Below are positions 4,961 to 12,683 of a stretch of 20,680 bases of DNA, one piece after another. The notes under the pieces are model-generated. The model did not search any database. It was given only the letters and a program-made list of their open reading frames with translations, and had not been told where the DNA came from. Made by a program: the position numbers and the translations under genes. This stretch comes from an uncultured Clostridia bacterium (lineage in GTDB: Bacteria; Bacillota_A; Clostridia; Christensenellales; CAG-138), in assembly GCA_946623765.1 (NCBI GenBank), contig CAMORL010000012.1, positions 1-20,680 on the forward strand, written 5' to 3'. Numbering within the stretch: position 1 is the stretch's first letter; each line of letters opens with the position of its first letter.

Positions 4961-7338
4961 GACTGCTCGTTGCAAAGCACGGCGGATTCTGCTTCGGCGT
5001 TTCGCGCGCGATCCGGTTGGTGAATGAAGCGGCGCAGACGGAAGCGCGGGTCTTTACATACGGCAGGATCATTCATAACGAACATGTCGTGAACGATCTT
5101 GAAGCGCGCGGAATTCGGGCGATCGGTTCGCTTGATGAAATCGGCGCAGGGGACACGTTGGTGATCCGGGCACACGGCGCGCCGCCGGAGGTGTTTTCGG
5201 CGTGCGAAGAAAAAGGCGTGCGCGTGATCGACGCGACCTGTCCATTCGTGAAACGCATTCACCGGATCGTGGAACAGGCAGCGGAAAGGGGAGAGCGGGT
5301 CGCAATCCTCGGAAAGCCGGAGCACCCCGAGGTGATCGGCATTTTTGCGCGCGCAGGCAGCGACGCGGCGATTCTCACCGGGACAGAGGATGCAAAACGG
5401 CTGACGCCGAACCGAGCGCTGACGTTCGTTTCGCAGACGACGGCGAAAAAGGAGACGTACGACGCGGTGCTTAAGATCCTTGAGGCGAAGATTCCGGAAC
5501 TGTCCGCGTTCTGTACCGTTTGCGACACAACGCGGCAGCGTCAGGAGGAAGCCGGACTGCTTGCAAAACAGTGCACGCGCGTCTTTGTACTCGGCTCCGA
5601 AACGAGCGCGAATACCTGCGCGCTGTATGATTTGTGTAAAAAAACTTGCAAAAACGCCGAAATCATAGACAATATCGGTAAAATTCCTCTTGCAAAAATA
5701 AAACACGATGATATAATAGGTGTAATCGCAGGCGCATCGACGCCACCAGCGATGATTAGGGAGGTTAAACAAGTAATGAGCGAACTCGAAAAGACGACAG
5801 TAGAAACCATCGAAGCGGAAGCTCCCGCTGAGGTTGTCGCCGAAACCACAGAAGTCGTTGCGGAAGAGACACAGGCAGTTGCGGAAGCGGCAGCGGAAGC
5901 AGTCGAAGCGGTCGAAGAGACCGCCGAAGTAGCACCGGCAGTCGTGGAAGAAGCAGTGGAAGCAACGGCACCCGTTGCTGTCGAGGCGGAGGCGGAAGCC
6001 GAGCCCGAAACGTTTGAACAGGCCTTTGAAAAGACCGTGAAGCGGATTCATCCCGGTCAGATGATCACCGGCACCGTGATCCAGGTGGTCGACGGCGAAG
6101 TATTCGTCAACATCGGTTACAAGGCCGACGGCGTGATCCCGAAGGGAGAATTCTCTGCGGATCCCGAAGTCCGCGCGGAAGACGTTGTCAAAGAGGGTGA
6201 CAGCATCGACGTAGAAGTTCTCATGGTCAATGACGGCGAAGGCAATGTCCGGCTTTCCCGCAAGAATGTCGAAGGCAAGAAACTGATGGACGAAATGTTC
6301 GCAGAGGATGTCGAAGGCAAGACCTTTGAGGCAGTGGTCAAGGAAGTCGTCAAGGGCGGTCTGATCGCCGATATCAACGGCGTTCGTGCATTCGTTCCGG
6401 CTTCGCACGTTTCCACCAAATATGTTGAGAATCTCAATGACTATGTCGGCAAGACCATCAAGGTCAAGGTCCTCGAAGCAGACAAGGCGAAGAAGCGCAT
6501 CGTCGCTTCCATCAAGCAGGTTCTGATCGAGGAAGCAAAGGCAGCGAAGGCGGCCAAGTGGGATGCGCTCGTCGTCGGCGAGAAGGTCCACGGCGTCGTC
6601 CGCCGCATCACCGATTTCGGCGCGTTTGTCGACATCGGCGGTCTGGACGGTCTCGTCCATGTGACCGACTGCGCATGGGGCAGAGTCAAGCATCCGAGCG
6701 ATGCACTGTCCATCGGTCAGGAAATCGAAGTGCTGATCCTCGGCGTCGATCGCGAGAAGGAACGCATTTCGCTGGGCTACAAGCAGCTTCAGCCGAAGCC
6801 CTGGACCAAGGCAGCGGAGAAGTACCCCGTCGGCACCATCGTCGAAGGCAAGGTTGTCCGCATCGTTCCGTTCGGCGCGTTTGTCGCGCTTGAGCCGACG
6901 ATCGACGGTCTCATCCACATCTCTCAGGTCGGCATCCACCGCATCGAGAAGGTCGAAGACGAGATCAAGGTCGGCGACATCGTCCGCTGCAAGGTGCTCG
7001 ACGTCAACGTCGAAGCAAAGCGCATCAGCCTGTCCCGCAAGGATGCTCTCATCGAGGAAAACCCCGAGATCGCAGAGCAGATCGCGGCAGAGAAGGCAGA
7101 ACGCGAACGTGTCAACGCAGAGCGCAAGGCACAGCGTGAAGCACAGCGCGAGCAGCAGAACAAGGAACGCGAGGAGCGCAACGCGCGCCGCGCGCAGGAC
7201 AACGGCGAACGCCGCGAATCCCGTCCGGATCGCCGCCGCCGCAACTCCGAGGACGGCGAATATGAGCTGCCCCCGATCACGCAGACGACCACCTCTCTGG
7301 CGAGCCTGTTTGCAAACTTCAAGGCGGACGAGGAGTAA
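4957..7338 (+). CDS. ispH-rpsA: Fused IspH (HMBPP reductase) - ribosomal protein S1
   Basis: 793 residues in one uninterrupted frame; ATG overlaps the plsC stop (ATGA). Residues 1 to about 275 are IspH, the last MEP-pathway enzyme, which makes IPP/DMAPP with a 4Fe-4S cluster. The cluster cysteines are C12 (GGFCFGV), C95 (DATCPFV) and C189 (TVCDTT); E125 (HPEVIG), SAN at 217-219 and S261 (GAST) are also in place. Residues about 278-360 are an Ala/Glu/Val-rich acidic linker. Four S1 RNA-binding OB folds follow at about 366-436, 451-523, 538-609 and 624-695, then an Arg/Glu-rich tail and the end TSLASLFANFKADEE. The fusion is known from Clostridia. A promoter, ribosome site and in-frame ATG at the junction (5690-5778) suggest S1 is also made alone. 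The first two S1 folds are probably the divergent ribosome-binding pair. Confidence 0.96.
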   Translation: MRLLVAKHGGFCFGVSRAIRLVNEAAQTEARVFTYGRIIHNEHVVNDLEARGIRAIGSLDEIGAGDTLVIRAHGAPPEVFSACEEKGVRVIDATCPFVKRIHRIVEQAAERGERVAILGKPEHPEVIGIFARAGSDAAILTGTEDAKRLTPNRALTFVSQTTAKKETYDAVLKILEAKIPELSAFCTVCDTTRQRQEEAGLLAKQCTRVFVLGSETSANTCALYDLCKKTCKNAEIIDNIGKIPLAKIKHDDIIGVIAGASTPPAMIREVKQVMSELEKTTVETIEAEAPAEVVAETTEVVAEETQAVAEAAAEAVEAVEETAEVAPAVVEEAVEATAPVAVEAEAEAEPETFEQAFEKTVKRIHPGQMITGTVIQVVDGEVFVNIGYKADGVIPKGEFSADPEVRAEDVVKEGDSIDVEVLMVNDGEGNVRLSRKNVEGKKLMDEMFAEDVEGKTFEAVVKEVVKGGLIADINGVRAFVPASHVSTKYVENLNDYVGKTIKVKVLEADKAKKRIVASIKQVLIEEAKAAKAAKWDALVVGEKVHGVVRRITDFGAFVDIGGLDGLVHVTDCAWGRVKHPSDALSIGQEIEVLILGVDREKERISLGYKQLQPKPWTKAAEKYPVGTIVEGKVVRIVPFGAFVALEPTIDGLIHISQVGIHRIEKVEDEIKVGDIVRCKVLDVNVEAKRISLSRKDALIEENPEIAEQIAAEKAERERVNAERKAQREAQREQQNKEREERNARRAQDNGERRESRPDRRRRNSEDGEYELPPITQTTTSLASLFANFKADEE
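5690..5717 (+). promoter_or_regulatory. Candidate internal promoter for the S1 half of ispH-rpsA
   Basis: TTGCAA (5690-5695) and a perfect TATAAT (5712-5717) are separated by 16 bp, inside the last part of the IspH domain. The surrounding codons (about 5630-5720) switch from GC-ending to A/T-ending, for example AAA, ATA and TGT, unlike the rest of the gene. This suggests selection for the DNA signal itself. It lies about 59 bp before the in-frame ATG at 5776. Confidence 0.65.
5759..5778 (+). promoter_or_regulatory. Internal ribosome binding site and in-frame ATG for stand-alone S1
   Basis: GGGAGGT (5759-5765) precedes the ATG at 5776-5778 (Met274 of the fusion) by ten bases. Starting here would give a 520-residue S1 beginning MSELEK with the acidic linker, four S1 folds and the basic tail. 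This is a classical gene start preserved inside the fused frame. Confidence 0.6.
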
Positions 7339-7364
7339 TTTCCGATCCGCAAGTACCGACACCG

Positions 7365-7395
7365 AAAGCCGATCGCATAAGCGACCGGCTTTTTT
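7365..7395 (+). terminator. Terminator after ispH-rpsA
   Basis: AAGCCG (7366-7371) pairs with CGGCTT (7386-7391) and TCGC (7373-7376) with GCGA (7381-7384), with one A-C mismatch and an ATAA loop, followed by a T run. It ends the surE operon. Confidence 0.88.
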
Positions 7396-7474
7396 GAACG
7401 CCGGATCGCCCGCGCCGATTATGAAAAAATTTTGAAAAATATGATAGAATCCTCTTCCATTCTGAAGAAGTATC

Positions 7475-7483
7475 TGTTATAAT
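7475..7483 (+). promoter_or_regulatory. Extended -10 promoter for the first BMP lipoprotein gene
   Basis: TGTTATAAT is a perfect extended -10 (TGn-TATAAT), about 75 bp before the ATG at 7560. No good -35 hexamer is present at 16-18 bp (TTCCAT at 7455-7460), which fits an extended -10 promoter or one needing an activator. The leader also holds a small hairpin, CCTGT/ACAGG (7517-7531). Confidence 0.7.
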
Positions 7484-7559
7484 GCACTTGTACGTATGGC
7501 GTGCAAATTTATAAATCCTGTCATAAACAGGAAAACAAAATCAGGAGGAAAAACACATT

Positions 7560-8738
7560 ATGAAGAAAATCATTGCATTGCTGATGGTTCTCGCAATGGT
7601 CTTCGCGCTGGTCGCTTGCGAACAGCAGAGCGCACAGCAGCCTGAACAGCAGCCCGAACAGCAGGGCGAGCAGCAGCCGGAACAGCAGGGCGAACAGCAG
7701 CCCGAGCAGCAGGCTGCCGAAGCACCCGCAATGAAGGTTGCACTGGTCACCGACGTCGGCAACATCGATGACAAGTCCTTCAACCAGGGCGCATGGGAAG
7801 GCGTTGTCCAATTCTGCGAAGCACACGGCATGAAGCAGGGCGAAGGTTATGACTACTATCGTCCGTCCGAGGACTCCACCGAAGCGCGTGTTGAGACCAT
7901 CAAGACCGCAATCGGCAACGGCGCAAACGCAATCGTCTGCCCGGGTTACCTCTTTGAAGAGGCGATCTTCCTCGTACAGAACGACTATCCCGAAGTCATG
8001 TTCCTGCTCCTCGACGGCGAACCGCACTCCGCGGACTACGCAACCTACGAGACCGCAGCGAACTCCCACAACATCCTTTATCAGGAAGAGCAGGCCGGCT
8101 TCTTTGCAGGTTATGCAGCTGTTAAGGATGGCTACACCAAGCTCGGCTTCCTCGGCGGCATGGCAGTTCCGGCAGTCGTTCGTTACGGCTACGGCTTCGT
8201 CCAGGGCGCAAACATGGCAGCTGAAGAAATGGGCGTTGCAGATCAGGTTTCCGTCAAGTATTGGTATTGCGGCGGCTTTGCTCCGACGGATGATATCAAG
8301 ATCAAGATGGCAGGCTGGTTCACCGACGGCACCGAGGTCGTCTTTGCTTGCGGCGGCGGCATCTACCTGAGCGCAGTTGCAGCGGCAAACGAAGCGAACG
8401 GCAAGGTCATCGGCGTTGACGTCGACCAGAGCGCAGAAGCAGATTGCATCATCACCTCTGCGATGAAGGGTCTCACCAACTCCGTCGTCCTCGCTCTCGA
8501 GGATCTCGCAGCGAACAACGGCAAGTGGTCCGCTGAATACGCAGGCAAGACCGCTGTTCTCGGCGCAGCTGAGAATTGCGTCGGTCTGCCCACCGCAGCT
8601 GAATCCTGGAGACTCAAGACGTTCACCGTCGACGAGTACAACACCCTCTTCGAGAACGTGATGACCGGCAAGATCGAAATCTCCAAGGATACCGAGAATG
8701 CACCGGCAGTCACCATCGCGGTTGACTACAACGCATAA
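7560..8738 (+). CDS. BMP-family ABC transporter substrate-binding lipoprotein (nucleoside type)
   Basis: 392 residues. A lipoprotein signal (MKKIIALL..., lipobox ALVAC) makes Cys20 the lipidated N-terminus, so the mature protein is anchored outside the membrane. Residues 21-51 are a Glu/Gln/Pro/Gly repeat tether. From about residue 58 the BMP/Med fold starts with ALVTDVGNIDDKSFNQG. DDKSFN (70-75) and GVDVDQ (285-290) match the motifs that contact ribose and base in PnrA/BmpA-type purine nucleoside binders. ATG 7560 has AGGAGG (7543-7548) upstream. Terminator and ATPase genes follow, then two permeases, as in B. subtilis nupNOPQ. The likely ligand is a nucleoside, exact base unknown. Frequent GTC, GAC, AAG and GCA codons suggest strong expression. 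Confidence 0.93.
   Translation: MKKIIALLMVLAMVFALVACEQQSAQQPEQQPEQQGEQQPEQQGEQQPEQQAAEAPAMKVALVTDVGNIDDKSFNQGAWEGVVQFCEAHGMKQGEGYDYYRPSEDSTEARVETIKTAIGNGANAIVCPGYLFEEAIFLVQNDYPEVMFLLLDGEPHSADYATYETAANSHNILYQEEQAGFFAGYAAVKDGYTKLGFLGGMAVPAVVRYGYGFVQGANMAAEEMGVADQVSVKYWYCGGFAPTDDIKIKMAGWFTDGTEVVFACGGGIYLSAVAAANEANGKVIGVDVDQSAEADCIITSAMKGLTNSVVLALEDLAANNGKWSAEYAGKTAVLGAAENCVGLPTAAESWRLKTFTVDEYNTLFENVMTGKIEISKDTENAPAVTIAVDYNA
7620..7712 (+). repeat. 12-bp coding minisatellite in the lipoprotein tether
   Basis: Directly after the lipobox Cys codon, eight near-identical units encode mostly (P/G)EQQ, based on GAACAGCAG plus a Pro, Gly or Ser-type triplet. CAG-rich tandem units of this kind can gain or lose copies by slippage, changing tether length in steps of four residues without a frameshift. 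Confidence 0.9.
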
Positions 8739-8743
8739 GCTCA

Positions 8744-8763
8744 ATCGATAACAATTTATCGAT
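8744..8763 (+). repeat. Perfect inverted repeat just after the lipoprotein stop
   Basis: ATCGATAA (8744-8751) and TTATCGAT (8756-8763) form a perfect 8-bp stem with a CAAT loop, six bases after the stop and four bases before the terminator stem. It could protect the mRNA 3' end or bind a regulator. It lacks a T run, so it is not itself a terminator. Confidence 0.85.
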
Positions 8764-8767
8764 CCTG

Positions 8768-8797
8768 AAGGGCTGGGCGAATAGCCCGGCCCTTTTT
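8768..8797 (+). terminator. Intercistronic terminator between lipoprotein and ATPase genes
   Basis: AAGGGC (8768-8773) pairs with GCCCTT (8789-8794) and GGGC (8775-8778) with GCCC (8784-8787), with a T-G pair between them and loop GAATA, then a T run. No clear promoter lies between it and the ATPase ATG at 8838, so the downstream genes probably depend on read-through. Confidence 0.88.
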
Positions 8798-8837
8798 CTT
8801 AATTTTATTGAAATAACAGGGAAATGGGGGACGAAGC

Positions 8838-10394
8838 ATGAGCGAATATGTCATTGAGATGTTGAACATCACCAAAGAGTTCCCCGGCATCAAGGCAAAC
8901 GACAACATTACGCTGCAGCTGAAGCACGGTGAAGTTCACGCACTTTTGGGTGAGAACGGCGCCGGAAAATCGACGCTGATGAGCGTTCTGTTCGGTCTGT
9001 ACCAGCCGGAAGCCGGCGTCATCAAAAAGGACGGCAAAGAAGTCAAGATCAACAACCCGAATGATGCAAACGCACTGCACATCGGCATGGTTCACCAGCA
9101 TTTCAAACTGGTTGAGATTTTCACCGTGCTCGATAACATCATTCTCGGCGCCGAGCCGAACAAACTGGGCTTTCTGAAGAAAGCGGAAGCCCGCAAGAAA
9201 GTTTTGGAGCTGTCCGAAAAATACGGTCTTCAGGTCGATCCGGATGCAAAAATCGAGGATATTTCCGTCGGCATGCAGCAGCGTGTTGAGATTCTCAAGA
9301 TGCTGTACCGTGACAACGAGATCCTGATCTTTGACGAACCGACGGCGGTTCTGACCCCGCAGGAGATCGACGAACTCATGGAGATCATGCGGAACTTCAC
9401 CAAAGAAGGCAAATCGATCCTCTTCATCACCCATAAGCTCAACGAGATCATGGCGGTCGCGGACCGCTGCACGGTTCTCCGCAAGGGCAAGTACATGGGC
9501 ACCGTGGACATCAAAAACACCACCAAAGAGGAACTCTCCCGCATGATGGTCGGCCGCGACGTCGAGTTCGAAGTGGCAAAAGGCGAACAGAAGCTCGGCG
9601 ACGTCGTGCTCGACGTACAGCACGTCACCGTTCCTTCGAAGCTCCATTCGAACAATGCGGTCAAGGACGTCAGCTTCCAGGTGCGCGCGGGCGAAATCGT
9701 CTGCCTCGCAGGTATCGAAGGCAACGGCCAGACGCAGTTCGTTTATGCTTTGACCGGTCTTGACAAGATGTCCCACGGAAAGATTACGCTGCGCGGACAC
9801 GACATTACCAAAGCGAAGATCCGTACGCGTTCCAAGCTCGGTATGAGCCACATCCCGGAGGACCGTCACAAGCACGGCCTCGTGCTCGATTTCTCGCTGG
9901 AGCAGAACCTCGTTCTGCAGCGCTACTGGCAGCCGGAATTCCAGAAAGCCGGATTCATCCGCAACAAGGAAGTCCGCAAGTATGCCGAAAAGCTGATCGA
10001 GCAGTACGACATCCGTTCCGGTCAGGGTCCGATCACGGCGGCACGTTCGATGTCCGGCGGCAACCAGCAGAAGGCGATCGTTGCGCGTGAGATCGATAAG
10101 GATCCGGAACTGCTCGTTGCGGTGCAGCCGACCCGCGGTCTGGACGTCGGCGCAATCGAAGGCGTTCATAAGCAGCTCGTCGCACAGCGCGACGCAGGCA
10201 AGGCGGTTCTGCTCGTGTCCCTCGAACTCGAAGAAGTCATGAGCGTCCCGGACCGTATCCTCGTCATGTACGAGGGCGAGATCGTCGGTGAATTCGATCC
10301 GAAGCAGACAACGGTTCAGGAGCTCGGTCTCTATATGGCAGGCGCAAAGAATATGTATCGCGACATCGAGAAGAAAGGGGGTGCGGAAGCATGA
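8838..10394 (+). CDS. ABC transporter ATP-binding protein with two NBDs (NupO/YufO type)
   Basis: 518 residues: two fused nucleotide-binding domains, the energising subunit of the importer on the inner membrane face. The first domain is canonical: Walker A GENGAGKST (38-46), signature region SVGMQQ (143-148) and Walker B ILIFDEP (162-168). The second has a degenerate P-loop GIEGNGQTQ (293-301), signature MSGGNQQK (405-412) and Walker B-like LLVAVQPTRGLD, where Gln replaces the acidic residues and Ser replaces the switch His (LLVSLELEE). This asymmetry is normal for the family and implies one main hydrolysis site. The start has GGGGGA (8826-8831) six bases upstream. It overlaps the next permease gene by four bases. 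The closest functional parallels are nucleoside importers such as NupO. Confidence 0.95.
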   Translation: MSEYVIEMLNITKEFPGIKANDNITLQLKHGEVHALLGENGAGKSTLMSVLFGLYQPEAGVIKKDGKEVKINNPNDANALHIGMVHQHFKLVEIFTVLDNIILGAEPNKLGFLKKAEARKKVLELSEKYGLQVDPDAKIEDISVGMQQRVEILKMLYRDNEILIFDEPTAVLTPQEIDELMEIMRNFTKEGKSILFITHKLNEIMAVADRCTVLRKGKYMGTVDIKNTTKEELSRMMVGRDVEFEVAKGEQKLGDVVLDVQHVTVPSKLHSNNAVKDVSFQVRAGEIVCLAGIEGNGQTQFVYALTGLDKMSHGKITLRGHDITKAKIRTRSKLGMSHIPEDRHKHGLVLDFSLEQNLVLQRYWQPEFQKAGFIRNKEVRKYAEKLIEQYDIRSGQGPITAARSMSGGNQQKAIVAREIDKDPELLVAVQPTRGLDVGAIEGVHKQLVAQRDAGKAVLLVSLELEEVMSVPDRILVMYEGEIVGEFDPKQTTVQELGLYMAGAKNMYRDIEKKGGAEA

Positions 10395-11566
10395 AAAAAG
10401 CTATGATCAGCGTTCTTTCTTCCGTTATCTCAATCCTTGTCGGTCTGCTGTTCGGTCTGATTCTGCTGATTGCAGTGAATCCCGGACAGGCTTTCCCGAA
10501 GTTCGCGGAAATGCTGACGGCAGGATTCTCCACTGCTCCGAAGATGGCGAAGGTGCTGTATCAGGCGGCTCCGCTGATCATGACCGGTCTTTCGGTCGCG
10601 TTCGCGTTCAAGACGGGTCTGTTCAACATCGGCGCATCCGGTCAGTACACGGTCGGCGCATTCTGCGCGCTGGCATGCGGCATCATCTTCCAGATGCCGT
10701 GGTGGATCTGCCTGATCGCATCCGTGGTCGCAGGCGCGGTCTGGGGATTCTTCCCGGGTCTCTTCAAATCGCTGTTTAACGTCAACGAGGTCATCACGTC
10801 GATCATGTTCAACTGGATCGGCATGATGGCGGTGAATCTGCTGTGCATGAACCTCATGAAAGCCGGCAAAAACATCATGCTGCCGACCGCGTGGGTTTCG
10901 AGTCCGATCAAGGACCGCACCGCTGCACTGTCCTACGCCAATTCGAAGGCAATGATTCCGAAGATGGGTCTCGACAAGCTGTTCGGCTCCAACTTCATGA
11001 ACATCAGCATCTTTATCGCGATTATTGTCGCGATCGTGATGTGGATCATCCTGAACCGCACGACGTTCGGTTATGAACTGAAGGCTTGCGGCTTCAACAA
11101 GAACGCCAGCATCTATGCCGGTATCAACGCAAAGCGCAACATCGTTCTTTCGATGGTCATTTCCGGCGCGCTGGCAGGTCTCGGCGGCGGTCTCTATTAC
11201 CTCGCCGGCACCGCAGAGTACACGATCCAGAAGGTTCTGCTCGCGATGGGCTTCAACGGCATCTCGGTCGCATTGCTTGCAACGTCGAACCCGATCGGAA
11301 CGATCTTCTCCGCATTGTTCATTTCCTACATCCAGGTCGGCGGCGAATCGCTGCAGCCGGTATTTGCAAAGGAAATGATCGATATCATCATTGCGGTCAT
11401 CATCTACCTGAGCGCGTTTGCGCTGCTGACCAAGACCATCCTCTCGCGGTTCATCCGCCTGGATAAGTCGAACGTCAACGCCGAAAAAACCGCGCCGGTC
11501 ATCGAAACGCCGAAGCAACCGAGTGAGGCTGCAAAATCTGCAGAAAGCGAGGGTGGACAAGCATGA
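10391..11566 (+). CDS. ABC transporter permease (NupP/YufP type)
   Basis: 391 residues of integral membrane protein, first helix about residues 5-29 and several more hydrophobic segments to about residue 355, then a polar C-terminal tail rich in Glu, Ala and Pro. KTGLFNIGASGQYTVGAF (74-91) is the conserved segment of the branched-chain/BMP permease family. ATG 10391 overlaps the ATPase stop (ATGA), with GGGGGTG just upstream; its own stop overlaps the next gene, so the three are tightly coupled. Together with the 347-residue permease it should form the heterodimeric channel. The about 45-residue tail is longer and less hydrophobic than the rest and is probably cytosolic. Confidence 0.93.
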   Translation: MKKAMISVLSSVISILVGLLFGLILLIAVNPGQAFPKFAEMLTAGFSTAPKMAKVLYQAAPLIMTGLSVAFAFKTGLFNIGASGQYTVGAFCALACGIIFQMPWWICLIASVVAGAVWGFFPGLFKSLFNVNEVITSIMFNWIGMMAVNLLCMNLMKAGKNIMLPTAWVSSPIKDRTAALSYANSKAMIPKMGLDKLFGSNFMNISIFIAIIVAIVMWIILNRTTFGYELKACGFNKNASIYAGINAKRNIVLSMVISGALAGLGGGLYYLAGTAEYTIQKVLLAMGFNGISVALLATSNPIGTIFSALFISYIQVGGESLQPVFAKEMIDIIIAVIIYLSAFALLTKTILSRFIRLDKSNVNAEKTAPVIETPKQPSEAAKSAESEGGQA

Positions 11567-12606
11567 GTACCTTAAACGTAGGCATTGTCATTGCCGACAT
11601 TATCAGTTCGACCATCGTCTTTGCGGTTCCGCTTCTGCTGGTTGCAATGGGCGGTATGTTCTCCGAACGAAGCGGTATCATCAACATCGCGCTCGAAGGT
11701 ATCATGATCATCGGCGCGCTGATGGGCTGTCTCATGATGCGCTGGCTGGATCCGGCGGTCGCGACGGGTCAGCTCGGCTCACAGCTTGCGATGCTGATTG
11801 CGTCGCTGTTCGCGGGCGTTTGCGGCATGGCGTTTGCGGTGCTGCTGGCGTTTGCGTCGATCAATCTGAAGGCCGATCAGACCATCGGAGGCACGGCGCT
11901 GAATATGCTCGCGCCGGCGCTGGCAATCGTTCTCACCTGGGTCGTTCAGGGCCAGGGTCAGACGACCATCCTGATTCCGACCTGGTCGCGTATTACCCAG
12001 TCAACGCTGGGTCTTGCCGCAAAGGAGAACTTCCTGCATACGCTGCTGTTTAAGAACATGTATCTGACCACGTTCCTTACGGTCGTTCTGTTCGCCGCGG
12101 CGGTCGTCATCATGTACAAGACCAAGTTCGGTCTGCGTCTCCGTTCCTGCGGCGAGCATCCGCAGGCGGCGGCTTCCGTCGGCATCAACGTCTTCAAGAT
12201 GCGCTATGCGGGCGTTCTGATCTCCGGCTTCCTCGGCGGTATCGGCGGTCTCGCGTTCACGCTGGCTGCAGGTTCCGGCTTCCAGTCTTCGGTCGCAGGC
12301 TACGGCTTCCTCGCTCTGGCGGTCATGATCTTCGGTAACTGGAAACCGTGGTCCATCCTCGGCGCTTCGCTGTTCTTCGCACTGTTCAAGGTCATCGGTG
12401 CGTACGCGACTACGCTGCAGAATCTCGGGCCGTTCTTCAACGTGATCTTCGGCTGGCCGGCGAAGATCGGCATCAAGGAAGGCACCAGCACCTATCTGTG
12501 GCCGATGCTTCCGTACATCGTTACGATGATCCTTCTGGTGCTGACTTCCAAGAAGTCCCGCGCGCCGAAGGCGGAAGGTATTCCGTACGATAAGGGCATG
12601 AGATAA
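11563..12606 (+). CDS. ABC transporter permease (NupQ/YufQ type)
   Basis: 347 residues with about eight to ten hydrophobic segments. SERSGIINIALEG (34-46) is the family hallmark after the second helix. The middle segment CGEHPQAAASVGINV matches the coupling region that contacts the ATPase in this permease class. ATG 11563 overlaps the previous stop by four bases and is preceded by GAGGGTGG. It is the last gene of the first importer and ends before a strong terminator. It pairs with the 391-residue permease; both belong to one superfamily but differ in size and tail. Confidence 0.93.
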   Translation: MSTLNVGIVIADIISSTIVFAVPLLLVAMGGMFSERSGIINIALEGIMIIGALMGCLMMRWLDPAVATGQLGSQLAMLIASLFAGVCGMAFAVLLAFASINLKADQTIGGTALNMLAPALAIVLTWVVQGQGQTTILIPTWSRITQSTLGLAAKENFLHTLLFKNMYLTTFLTVVLFAAAVVIMYKTKFGLRLRSCGEHPQAAASVGINVFKMRYAGVLISGFLGGIGGLAFTLAAGSGFQSSVAGYGFLALAVMIFGNWKPWSILGASLFFALFKVIGAYATTLQNLGPFFNVIFGWPAKIGIKEGTSTYLWPMLPYIVTMILLVLTSKKSRAPKAEGIPYDKGMR

Positions 12607-12620
12607 AAGCACTTCAACTC

Positions 12621-12649
12621 AAAAGGACCGTTTCCGGACGGTCCTTTTT
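12621..12649 (+). terminator. Terminator of the first importer operon
   Basis: AAAAGGACCG (12621-12630) pairs with CGGTCCTTTT (12639-12648) around an 8-nt loop, followed by T. The A and T runs on both sides make a strong hairpin terminator. Confidence 0.92.
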
Positions 12650-12678
12650 GTATGCAAAAAAACAGATCGGGAATACTG
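12650..12678 (+). promoter_or_regulatory. Candidate forespore sigma-F/G-type promoter for the gerW operon
   Basis: GTATG (12650-12654), a 14-bp spacer and GGGAATACTG (12669-12678) resemble the B. subtilis sigma-F pattern (GYATA, then GGnnAnAHTR, as I recall it). No good sigma-A promoter is visible here. The predicted start of transcription is at or next to the ATG at 12684, which is awkward and would give a nearly leaderless mRNA. Confidence 0.35.
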
Positions 12679-12683
12679 TGCAT

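Noticed and set aside
4846..7362. 838-codon open frame on the - strand
   Set aside because: It is the mirror of ispH-rpsA, caused by strong GC-ending codon bias; its translation is low-complexity (many Asp, Phe, Leu, Arg), has no recognisable domain or ribosome site, and the + strand protein is unambiguous.
7484..7559. Purine riboswitch before the nucleoside-type lipoprotein gene
   Set aside because: The leader is only about 70 nt, shows no three-way junction or conserved loop sequences, and has only a 5-bp hairpin and no terminator or anti-terminator.
8805..10169. 454-codon open frame on the - strand
   Set aside because: It lies opposite the first ATPase gene and shows no family motifs; codon-bias shadow.
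12648..12683. N-terminal extension of the DUF2953 protein
   Set aside because: It would begin within the T run of the preceding terminator and has no ribosome site of its own.
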